Assembly: GCF_015706575.1 (NCBI RefSeq)
Contig: NW_024037074.1
Location: 31,547,334-31,611,333 of the forward strand
Source: Patiria miniata
Lineage: Eukaryota > Echinodermata > Asteroidea > Valvatida > Asterinidae
Direction: 5' to 3'
Length of the DNA stretch: 64,000 bases
The position numbers were made by a program, and so were the translations under genes. The notes beneath the pieces are model-generated. The model was not told the DNA's origin and did no database searches. It worked only from the letters and a program-made list of their open reading frames with translations. Each line of letters opens with the position of its first letter. Positions within the stretch are counted from its first letter, which is position 1. Positions 1-9,779 of this stretch are shown here, in pieces.

Positions 1-2182
1 TTGCTGTAATTATTTTGAGTCGTGTTAACTACCATTTATGGAGGGCCTGTTTGTTTGGTTGATTGCATCAGTATAAAAAAAACGTAAATGCTTGTTTCAG
101 CACATGCCTTAGACGTTTAAATAGTATAATCAATTTTCTTTGAGAACTTTTTTTAGATCTGACAGGCAAACAACCCGTTAAATGTATTAATTAAACTTGA
201 AAATGTGTATTTAGTTTCATGACTTAAAATTCATTGATTGCACTTTTCCTTAAGTTTATACATTTCATTAACTTCATACATACAGTTTTTGTCAGCGCTT
301 GTTTATTCAGGAGCTTGGCTAAATTAGGTTTGCAAAAATTCTTAGACAATGAACTGAAATTTAGAAATTAAAAAAAAAACAGGACAAAGCTGAAATAGTT
401 TACATTTGCTTATTTTATTTATAAAACATGTTTGTGAGTAGTTCGTGTGTCGATATTATAATTCGGCGACAGTGATCATGTAACCTACAAGAAGAAAGTG
501 CAACTGTGTCATGCAGCACAGCGGTGACCTTTTAAGGACTTATGAGATCACATCGGTTGGGCCAGTCACCGTCACGGAGAATGGACGATGAACGGTAGAT
601 TCAAGCTAAGGCCGAGTCCCTTATTACACGGGTCTTTTGTTCCGGGTTCTTAAAACAACAATCGTTGATGTTAATAAGATCCCTGGTTCGCCACAATCTC
701 CACATTCTTTGAATAAGTGTAAACTCGTTCAACTAATAACTTTACCTGGCTCCATGCTTGCATCGTGGCAAGATCCCTTTGTTAACCATTCGGATGGGTG
801 CACATCTTTTGTTCGATTCGCCACAAGCACATGCACTCTTGCTCAGAACAATTTGGAAATCGGTCATGGATAGTCACACACGCACATTCACAATCGCACA
901 GTCGTGTTTTTCTATGCCCCCGAGGACAATGCTTTGTGTTTCCCCTTGTGTTTAGTGCTTACACACTGTCTTCCCTCATTCCCAAAGCCAAAGGGAGTCT
1001 GTACTTCCATGTTAACAGCTACGGGATATAACTGGATTCTGAAAACTATTAAATGCTATCTTTTACTGGATTGATCTGAGGAGATTTAACACCAACCACA
1101 AGAAAAATCTGGCAAGCTATATACGCATTCGTGCGTAGAGCTCTTTAATCGATGGAACCAGATGGCATTGCCCATTTAATCGAGAACCACGTTGTTTACC
1201 ATGATACTAATGGAGTTCACATCTCGCTCACCACGGGCAACAATTTTGTTTGTAAAATACCTTACTTTGGAATACATTCTGGGAAGTATTGGTAAGTTCC
1301 ATTTGAATTTTTTTAGTTATTCATCCATTCTCTTTCGGATTTGTTTATCTTTCTTTGCACAGGCCAGTAATTCAATAACAGAGGAAATAATGGTAAAACT
1401 AAAATGACATGGGTTCAGACTAGATGTCAACTTCAAGTTTTAACCGAGGGATCAAAGTTATTTTATAAGGCGAATTTAAAGAAAAACGATACACATTCAG
1501 TTTAAATTAAGAAATAGAAGTAGAAATAATCAACATAATAATTAGAAAACAAGACTGAAAATAAACTGAAAATAAACTTTAAAGAGAACTAAAAATAAAC
1601 TTTAAAAAGAACATTTAGCATTGCACCATAAGTTTAAAAACTTAAATTGTCACAATACATTAGATTCGAAATACCAACGCGGTAAAATAAAAAAATCCGA
1701 AGAGAACATTTTGTGTACAGAAAATATAGAACAAAAACGTAAGCTGTTTATTAAAATCAGGTACATGTCAATTCTTTTTCAAGTACCGTTGACATTTTAA
1801 AGTGGACGCACAATAGTAAATGGGAAATTGCAGATACGCGCAATTTCCCCGGTGTTAACAAAAGCAATATTTAAGGAGAGAACAACAATTTGTTGTCTAA
1901 AATATTCTGTGTTTGTCCTGTTCGTCAACCGTCCTGCTGGCTTAAACTCAATTCCATGCATCAGTTAATTCATGAGTTAGGTTGTCTGCAAGGACTGTGT
2001 CGTTTCCGTGTAACAGTATTTGGGCAATGTTCTTTAAAATGTGATTGCAGATACGCACGTTTTTCACATCGTCCCTAGCCAGGGTATTCTTACGCTCTGA
2101 CGTCGTATTATAGTACCCTAGCAAACCAAGTCCATATATATTTCATATTGTGCCCCTTCACCATCCCCCCCCCCCACCTTTC
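1..2182. other. Gene-free AT-rich sequence
   Basis: I see no exon, repeat boundary or RNA gene I can support. A short open stretch from 1149 to about 1298 is discussed under rejected items. 1550-1615 is an A-rich low-complexity patch repeating AATAAACT. Confidence 0.5.
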
Positions 2183-2333
2183 CAATGGGAAACTTTTGAG
2201 ACTTTGGTGGCAGCAAACACACCGGTCCTTTTTCCTTTGTTTGCGTCATATTGAGCATGCGCGCTTCAGATTTAACATGACGTGAAAGGACCGGTATGTT
2301 TGCTGCCACCAACGTCTAAAAAAGCTCCCATTG
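2183..2333. repeat. Fold-back miniature element, ~48-bp inverted arms
   Basis: Left arm 2183-2231 (CAATGGG ... TTTGGTGGCAGCAAACA ... ACCGGTCCTT) is mirrored by 2285-2333 (AAAGGACCGGT ... TGTTTGCTGCCACCAA ... CCCATTG). A loop of about 53 bases separates the arms. The target-site duplication is not resolved. A C run sits directly on the left flank. Confidence 0.7.
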
Positions 2334-3236
2334 CTGCGCGGTGCCCGGCGGGCGAACAAACCCGGCCAATTATACTAACTTGTAGTCAAGTCTAGCAGTG
2401 GCGTTAGAGTGACGAGTGAAACCGCCACAAACAAAAGTGTCGACTTTCAGAAATAATAAGACACCCAATATAGCAATGCAATTTATGATCTGTCTGTCCC
2501 TTCACGAACGCAGTATCGAGTCACCACTCTAACGTGCGATAAATTAGACAAAATAATTATCACCCAAATAAGTCATTCATCTTAGCGCGAATTAGAGCGC
2601 ATTCTGAGATAATCATCCATATCACTAAAAAAGAACGTTCAACTTTATTTGTCCATCACGGAATCGGGAAACTACGCGAACTCGAATTTAAAAATTAAGC
2701 TCACTCAATATGAAATTACTAGCAAAAGACCATTCAAATTCAACCAAGCCTTGGGGCAGGAACGTGGTGAAAATGGATAATCATCAATGGGCAACTATTT
2801 TAATATATTTTAATTCAAAATAATACACCAATCCATCTCGGGATCGCCAACCATGGGGTGCGGACAAGAAATATGAGCCAACAGACTGGCCATGCTACAA
2901 GCTATACAGATTTTGTTTAGGTCACCTAGCCGCCATATTTTTTTAAGGGGGGGGGGGAGGAGCTGGATACAATCTGACTAACGGAGGCGCTGTTCAAAGA
3001 CGACGATCTTGGACATGACTATATACTTGACTTTTCTGACAGTAGCCAACGGACATTTTTCCCGCAGGGCAACGACAAACGAAACGAATAATGGGGGTGT
3101 TGATACAACCCCAACTCCCTCCTCTAGTGACGCCCCTGTGTTCATTTATTTGAAAAGTCGCTGCGTTAAATTGGCCGCTTATTTGAAAAAAGGAAATCTG
3201 AAAACATGTTATTCCAGAAACATTCTTAGGAATAGT
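2334..3236. other. Gene-free stretch with repeat fragments
   Basis: It contains a G run at about 2947-2958 followed by CTGGATACAATCTGAC and GAGGCGCTGTTCAAAG, a minus-strand copy of a motif pair also found at 25.3 and 62.0 kb. It also holds a weak inverted pair built on CGTTAGAGTG near 2410 and 2530. Near 3130 the words AGTGACGCCCCTG look like one terminus of a degraded DNA transposon. No coding sequence is seen. Confidence 0.4.
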
Positions 3237-3442
3237 CAGGAATAGACATTTCACAATATGGACTTTACTTATGACATGGACACTAAGTATTAAGGTCAAA
3301 CACATTAAGGTCAAACACCTTAATAGACATATACATGTTATTCATATACATATTTCAAAGAGCAACATTACGAAGGTGTTTGATCTTAATGCTTAATTTT
3401 CATGTGCTAAGCAAAGAGCATATTGTGAAAGTTCTATTTCTG
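3237..3442. mobile_element. Miniature inverted-repeat element (MITE), ~206 bp
   Basis: Termini at 3237-3260 and 3419-3442 match as inverted repeats at 21 of 24 positions (CAGGAATAGAC...CACAATATG). A second, internal inverted pair is built on AAGGTCAAACACCTT / AAGGTGTTTGATCTT. Superfamily and target-site duplication are not resolved. Confidence 0.65.
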
Positions 3443-4696
3443 AATCTGATGTTACAATTGTCCCCCAAAAAATAAACTTACAGCTAACTAATTTCATTTA
3501 CAACTAATTTTCATTTATTAATTTAATTAATAGGCCACGTACAATTTTTTTAGATAAGTCCAAAGATTGGGCACATTTTATCGTAACGTTTTAAGTCACC
3601 AGAGACTAAATGTAACGACAACAACATGAAAACGAATGACAAGAAAACGAATTTGCTTTTTCAATTCAACGCTGATTGCTACACGAGACGAATTTGACAA
3701 ATTAAGGACGCATCGGTATGCTGACAACTTGAATTATACTGGACCATAAATGAAATCTAGTGGTGACTTTCTGAAATAAAAATTGAGAATTGAGCTTGGC
3801 GATGTTCGGGGACGAAATTAAAGTATCGATATAGGGAATTCCTGTGATACAAGAGTTAAAATGACTGGGAAAACCTATTTAATTGTTAAACGGTTGTTTT
3901 CTTTTTGGTGTCAGAGCAGGGAAGGGTTGTCACACCCCCCCCCCCCCTTGCGCCTGATTCTTCTTCCAATAATCGAGACAGATGTTATCTTCTTAATGAC
4001 ACAAAACAATTACGTACGGTCTTGTTTCAGTAATAGTTTAATTAATTAGAAAGCTGATCAGTCTACGCGTAAGTAAAGAACAAAAAGAAATACTACAGCA
4101 TATGGCTGATATTGTTTTTGATTATGCTATAGATGGCAGAACAAGCAAACAATCGTGTGTATCGCACGTGGATTAACTGAGCCACATGTCAGCGAGATAT
4201 CGGTTTCAGCTTTCCAGTTGGTTCATAGTTAAGAATATGTATCGTTGAATGTTTTCGATTGGTCCATATCTACTGAAAGGGACGTTCGAGCTGCCGTTCA
4301 TATAATTCAGTATAGACTAAGGCGAAGTAAAAAAAAAAAAAAAAAACGTTTCCTTTTTGGAGGCCGCCTGGATTTTTTTTATTATTTTTTTATTTTTGAA
4401 AAAAGCAGTAAAAAAAACACCGAAAAAGTCCACAAATTCATCGCAAAATAAATTGTAGACAAATACAAGTCTAAATGACACTGTAAATATGTTCAGTTCT
4501 CTTGTCCAACTTATCTTTCATTTTAAAAGTGTCTTTGAACAGTGGAAACACCAAAAATTGCAGGAAATTTTTAAATGGCGGCCATCTTGAAACAAATAAA
4601 AAATAAAAAATAAAAAGCCTCGTTCCTCCTTTTTTCGAAAACCCGGACGAGAAACATGTTGTTTTTTTATTCGGCCTAAGCAAGCCAGCGGGAAAT
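3443..4696. other. Gene-free stretch with homopolymers
   Basis: It includes a C run near 3938-3950 and an A run near 4328-4346, followed by T-rich and A-rich low-complexity sequence to about 4620. I see no gene or transposon ends. Confidence 0.45.
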
Positions 4697-4820
4697 CGAT
4701 AAAAAGGACAATGAGCTTCTGACTGACACCACCGACTCGCGTGACACCGATCGACCTACAAGGCGTTTTTGCTCTCTCCCACCTGATTTGGTCAAAAGTT
4801 GTTACAGCATTTTCCTCACG
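4697..4820 (+). promoter_or_regulatory. Possible core promoter and 5' leader of the lectin gene
   Basis: A TATA-like ATAAAAA lies at about 4699, some 120 bases before the start codon, followed by a GC-richer, pyrimidine-rich leader. This is positional inference only; no initiator can be assigned with confidence. Confidence 0.2.
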
Positions 4821-4893
4821 ATGTATCGTCTCTCGTGCTTGGTCCTAGCTTTTGGACTTGTCTCTGGGTTATCAACACTCCAAAAACGCGACT
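4821..4893 (+). CDS. Lectin gene exon 1 (signal peptide)
   Basis: Twenty-four codons plus one base. The protein begins MYRLSCLVLAFGLVSG and continues to KRD, then a consensus GTAAGT donor starts at 4894. The ATG at 4821 is chosen because it gives a compact signal peptide. A weak in-frame TTG lies upstream, but no in-frame ATG does within the same open stretch. The exon ends after the first base of a codon, which matches the phase of the acceptor at 7343. Confidence 0.66.
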
Positions 4894-7621
4894 GTAAGTA
4901 CTCTTTTTGTGTGTGTGTTTTTCTTGTTGCAGCCTTCTTGATAAAAAGGCAAACGAAAAACTTCTACATCTTGATTTCATTTTCAGCATTGTTAAATTCC
5001 TATCACAGGAAGAAAACCTGTTGAAAGTTATGTGGTTGGCTTGCATTCTTCCATTGCATGTAACAATGTTTAGTATAGGTTTTCCCGGCTATTCTAAACA
5101 ATGTTTCGTTCAAATTCACCAACTCTAACATTCCATTTCGTCCACGAAAAATTTCACACGCTTTTACCAAGACCAATTTCGTCATTTACCAATCCATTTT
5201 AAAGTTTGGTCCCTCTCTCTAGTCACCGGGTCGAGAATATACGTCAGTACAGCTCAAATTCGTCTAAGCTGTTTTCGAATGGCAGCATTCAGGGATCGAA
5301 TTCGTCTGATATAAGTCAATTAGACGAATTTTATTTCTGAATAACAAGGTTTGGCGTAGATGAGACGAAATCGAATGTACTCCGGAACGAAAACATTTGC
5401 TCATTGTTTGAATCTGTTTGCTCTGATTTTGAAATTGTCTGATAAAAGACAAAATTAAACATTGGAAGTGCACTAAATCGATGTTGATGGACGAGGTTCA
5501 ATATTAGAAACGGTGAATTCGAACGATAAACGTTTTAAAATGGCCCGAAAAAAACTATAGTAAAATTGTAATAAGCTGACTTTGGATGAATGTTCGTATG
5601 AAATTACCAGCTAAATCTCTGTCATAAAAAAATTAATGTATAAAAATGCCAACGAATCGGACGAATTTCTTTCCTTTATCTCTTTATCCCTTGGATAACA
5701 CAAAATGACTTGCATAGGATTTTCTCACAGTGTTGTAACGATGATAATCATTTGATACAAAACAATTTATATTATCTGAGTGTTTAAGTAAGCAAAACAA
5801 ATTGGCTAATCCATTTCCTTTAAAACAGAAAAGTATCGAAGACAATTTACAATAATTATAGGGCCTAATTCATTTTGTCCCCTGATACGTATAGTCTCGT
5901 TTGGGTATGGATAATAAGGTTTACTCTGAAATTATGCGTTTTTCTGGTCCCAGAGGGCTGGACTTAAAGTTGAATAGAATATCGTGCGTTCTACAGGATG
6001 TCCTGAAAATAATGGTGCATATAAACCCAGCCATTTTCGCCAATTTACAACCGGAATTTACTGCAAAATGTTTACACGATCTTCCAGGTTACAGATTTTA
6101 GCTTGAGAATACCGTTTGTTTAATTAAGATTGTTTTCGTAAATCCAGAGATGTGTTTGAATAACCGCAAAGCCAAAAAACTTCTGTGCCACTTTTAGGAA
6201 GTGAGTGCTTCAAAGATCAGACAATGCCAGCATGGCTCTTTTGATAAGATTATCCAAATGGGTGTAAGACAAACATTCCATTCACACGACAATATAGGGT
6301 TTTGTTTTAATAGTACAGACAGGATCACTTCTTTAAAACTTCAATGAAAGAGTTCAAGTAAATATAAATAAATATTGCACACTCTGCTTAAAAATTTTAT
6401 AATTACTAACAGTAAAGTGATTTGGTTTTAGACTAGGACTATACTGATTTTAACTGCTTCACAGAAAGTGGCACAAAATGGATTTCTTGGCTTTGCCGTT
6501 GTTCAAACATTTGTATTTACAAAAGCAATCTCCATGAAACAAACGGTATTCTGAAGCCAAATCTATTACCTTGAAGATGGTGTAAACATCCGCTGAAAAT
6601 TTTGGTTGTAAATTAGCAAAAATGGAGGGGTTCATGTGCATCGTTTTTTTTTCAGGACGCCCTGTAGAATGTATAGCCTTTCGCCAAGCCCATCGTGGCT
6701 TAACTTGCCGGCATAGGACAAAGCGGCGAAGCCGCGCAGCGACTGGAGCAGGAGACCACATACGCGAGTGGCGAAGTCACGATGCCTTTTCCAACTTGTC
6801 AAGAATTTCTTTTCTTTATAATCTCACTTTTGCTACCCTGAAAGGGTAGCAAAATTCCAACCAATCATTAGCATTTTAGGGTGCGCATGGAATCTTACCC
6901 GCGCGCATAGGGATGCTGGCACAACATTTAAAAACAAGAAAATGCGAGTCTAGTTTTAATTCTTCACGTCCGCGAGATAATGACGGCGTAATTGTTCTTT
7001 CATTATGTTATTATGATTTTTCTTATAAAGTATTTCAAAAAATTACTTGAGTGAGTGAACTTATTCTTGTGTCTGAACTTATAGGCTGGTTATTTCCTTT
7101 TACGTTTTCCATAACTCACCCTTCTTTCAAAAATGGATGCAACTGGACAAAATCCGCATTGTGGTTAACCTTTCAGCAATCTACTTATTTGCATGAAAAA
7201 TATATGAATAATTCAACAAAATCAAGTTAGAAAAGGCCTCGTGGCTTCGCCACTCGTGCGCGCTGAATTAGTCTTCACTCCAGTCGCTCGCATCTAGAAC
7301 GATGCAGCTTTACTGGGCTTACCTTGTCTTTCTTTATCTCTAGGGTCCACCCATGGCATCTTTGACAACGTTGAGCTGCAATGCAGCCACGGTAGCCTGG
7401 CTGTGGCGCACGTAGGGATACTGCTTACTGACTACAGCCAACAATCATGCCTGGAATACATCAGTGATCCACAGCATATCACCGACGAGTTACGCAGGTA
7501 CTGCGATATTCATGGGACCAAAGCAAGATGCACCTTCAAGCTGGCCGACATCCTTGGACATGAGCCTGACCCCGCATGCCTCGACAACTACGACGTCATC
7601 TCCATTTGCCAAACTTTTTAG
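4821..7621 (+). CDS. Secreted single-domain SUEL/rhamnose-binding-lectin-like protein, two exons
   Basis: Join 4821-4893 with 7344-7621 to get a 116-residue protein. Residues 1 to about 18 form a signal peptide with a hydrophobic core (LVLAFGLVSG). The mature part resembles the SUEL (galactose/rhamnose-binding lectin) domain: an early LQC, a DY-x-QQSC stretch where the family has YGR...C, a paired C78/C87 where the family has C-G-G-K-S-C, D100-P-A-C103 for the DPC motif, and a final ISIC. Six cysteines remain of the usual eight. The family is extracellular and binds rhamnose or galactose in eggs, mucus and innate defence. The sugar-contacting YGR motif reads YSQ here, so binding is uncertain. 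The intron is phase 1 with a GTAAGT donor and a pyrimidine-rich TAG acceptor; the junction codon makes Trp25. The gene model is fairly secure. The family call rests on cysteine spacing and the DPC-like motif and is moderate. Confidence 0.68.
5988..6672. repeat. Two ~210-bp repeat copies in opposite orientation inside the lectin intron
   Basis: 5988-6203 and 6461-6672 are clearly homologous on opposite strands. Both carry a CTACAGG(A/G)(T/C)GTCCTGAAAA-type end, a block around CCATTTT(C/T)GC(C/T)AATTTACAACC, and a GCAAAGCCAA...GTGCCACTTT end. The ~257-base spacer shows no similarity to either arm. It could be one long-TIR element or two independent insertions. Confidence 0.75.
6700..7310. mobile_element. 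Second inverted-repeat element in the lectin intron
   Basis: GCGACTGGAG ... GAGTGGCGAAGTCACGATGCC at 6737-6797 reappears inverted at 7228-7295 (GGCCTCGTGGCTTCGCCACTC ... CTCCAGTCGC). A small perfect hairpin, TTGCTACCC/GGGTAGCAA, lies at about 6830-6852. The right arm ends some 35-50 bases before the exon 2 acceptor. The exact outer ends are not resolved. Confidence 0.6.
7344..7621 (+). CDS. Lectin gene exon 2 (SUEL-like domain and stop)
   Basis: The exon follows a pyrimidine tract ending CTCTAG and encodes residues 25-116, closing with TAG at 7619-7621. Cysteines are at residues 38, 60, 78, 87, 103 and 113. Relative to salmon-egg-lectin-type domains, the first and fourth family cysteines are missing. 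The exon is visibly GC-richer than its flanks, as expected for coding sequence in this AT-rich DNA. It could be a divergent, non-sugar-binding member. Confidence 0.68.
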
Positions 7622-8550
7622 GGTACATGGGAATGGATCCCACGAAATGAGTCTTAAAGACGAAGTTTTATCTTAATATCAGTTTTGAACATGCAGTACG
7701 AGAACAGCATTTGCTCTTCGTTTTACTGTATCACTCGTATTTAGGGTGGAAGGGTGTCTTTTTCTATTCAATTTCCATTTCGCGTATATTTCTGTTGAAA
7801 GGCCAGTTACTCAGAATTAGCTCTGGCGACTTGTTTCTCATTTTGTTGGATTATCATCACACACTTGCATGTACATGAACTTTATGAAGACATAATGTTT
7901 GAACAGCGCCCCCATTACAAGAAATTGCCCACCCTGTGCAAGACAGGAGCTTCCATTGTCAGTAAAAAAAACAAAGAAGGCGCATTCATTATTACGTTGT
8001 CATCGTAAGTTAATTTTGTGTTGTTATCCTCACCTTTCATAAAAAAAAAATCGCTAGCTGACTTAATTTGGAGCGTTCGACTTGATTCAATGCAACCCTT
8101 CAAAATGTACCTTTATGAACCATTTCATATTTATTTTAAATCTTCCAAATTTCTTCAAATTTGCACAAAATTATGTTCCAGTGGAAAAATTCAAGTCATG
8201 TCCCCTTAACATTCTTCGACCCAATCACACCAGGCCTGCGCTCTAACAGTTCATTGAAATCTTTGGTTTTATTTAAAGCTCATACCCAAATTGTTTTTGG
8301 GAGAGGCTTAGAAATGATTCGATATGAAATTATACATACAATAAAAGTTTTGAAGATTTGCAATAGAACCAATCATTACAGTACAAGATTATTTATTAAA
8401 TTCGAACTTCTTTAATCCAGCAAATGTTGTTTCTACATGGAAGTCATTCTTTTAAACACTATCGTACCGTGTATGTAAGTGTGTTTTGTTTGTTACGTTA
8501 GCAACTGTCTAAAGCGCACCCGTTACTCCAATATTTTTATTCTTGCTGTG
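7622..8550 (+). other. Probable 3' untranslated region and flank of the lectin gene
   Basis: No coding potential follows the stop. An AATAAA at about 8340 could serve as a poly(A) signal, which would give a 3' UTR of about 720 bases. The word GAACAGCGCCCC near 7900 recalls a repeat family seen elsewhere in the window (2.96, 43.66 and 62.0 kb). Confidence 0.25.
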
Positions 8551-8552
8551 GA

Positions 8553-8858
8553 AGTATAGACTGAGAATCAGACATTCATGCTTGTAGAGCCACGGTCGAA
8601 CGTCTTATAACATGTATATCCTAACATGCGAATGTTATGCGACTCTGTGCGCCAGCCAATCGGAGTCGACATAAGAAACTGTAACGTCATTTCGATTTTC
8701 GATCAAAAATGTGGACTAAGCTGTTGATTGCTCAATTTGGATGCCATGTTTTTGTAAACAACGGGTTGCCGAAGACCCAATATAGAAGGCGCCCGCTGAA
8801 TGGTCAGAATCTCGGGGTGAAGACGCAGTCATGTTTTGCATATTTAATCACCGAATCT
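8553..8858 (-). repeat. Family A dispersed repeat, copy 1
   Basis: The reverse complement aligns along its length with 56080-56345 and 58793-59100. Shared blocks include CAGATTC(A/G)G(C/T)GAT, AT(T/A)ATGCAAAACA, CACCTTCTAT-like, CCAATCAACAGCTTA-like, GATTGG(C/A)TGG and, at the far end, GAATGTCTGAT. The length is about 305 bases. No coding potential is seen. Confidence 0.8.
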
Positions 8859-8944
8859 GCTCGCATGTCATAGACCCTATATGCAAGGGGTTGTTTCATT
8901 GACTAGCTGGGGGTCGCTCTAACCTTACCATGGAGCTATTAAAC

Positions 8945-9225
8945 ACACATACTCCTTGTGGAGCTGTGAGCAAAAGAGGTCCACAGGTTACAGGAAGCGT
9001 GAACGCTTTGTGGACTTGCACAAGTCCACACCCGGCCCGGGTCCCCCCCCCCCCCCCCCCCGAAAACAGGTTAAGAGGGAAATAACTGAAGAAGAACACT
9101 CAAGGAAATCATGATAAATAAATTGGGTTGAAAGAGTGTTCACAGCGCAAGTAAAATGGTGTTTTTCTCCGGTTTTTCTTAACTACACGAATTACGAATA
9201 CAAAGGAATATCCACAGTGGGTATG
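8945..9225 (+). repeat. Family B dispersed repeat, copy 1
   Basis: It shares order and wording with 27735-28020: GTGGA...AACAAAAGAG-like...TCCACA, TGTGGACTTG..CAAGT.CACAC, TTGGGTTGAAAGA and TTTTTCTTAACTACACGAA. This copy contains an 18-base C run (about 9044-9061) at a site where copy 2 has ordinary sequence. Confidence 0.75.
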
Positions 9226-9659
9226 TAAGGTAAGGCTGGTTGAGTATGTGTGTGTGGAGGGGGTGGGTAGTTGAGGCCAAGTGTCGTAGTCTTCCATGGG
9301 TACGGCCTTGCTATGAGTACGAGTACGAATACAAAAACACAATACATTTCATATTGAAATAAAATCAATAACACGTTCTCTATTAATGAAGTAAAAGTGT
9401 ATTGCATGAGGGAGGGCACACTTCTTTTGTTGTTATTATTTTAATGGGCATTTTCATGTTTGTTTTACTGGACAGTCATTCATTCGACCAATGGGAATGC
9501 AAGAATTGTTTCTGTAAAATAAAAATGAAAAGAGGCTTCACTATCCAATACGCCCAGACAGACCTGAAATATTACGATTGGTCGAAAGTTCGCGGGGAGC
9601 TGAAATTATAATCACAAATGATAGAGGGCGCTCTGCATAATGCCACTTAATAGACCACA

Positions 9660-9775
9660 GATGGCAGCTGGTATACGCATACAGTCAACTCGACCGTTTA
9701 CCAACTTGTTTCGACTCGAAACAAGTCGACCGTTTGCCAACTCGTCCGTTGTGCCAACTCGACCGTCCAAAAAAA
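9660..9775. repeat. Short palindromic array built on CAACTCGACCGT
   Basis: The motif CAACTCGACCGT and variants occur at least four times within about 100 bases. They surround a palindrome ACTTGTTTCGA/CTCGAAACAAGT centred near 9713. The architecture is like 13874-13939 and 25459-25570, though the motif sequence differs. Confidence 0.6.
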
Positions 9776-9779
9776 AATA

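Noticed and set aside
1149-1298. 49-codon frame (MEPDGIAHLIENHVVYH...) ending near a GGTAAGTT donor-like site
   Set aside because: Attractive as a possible exon, but there is no acceptor, no neighbour exon and no family I recognise.
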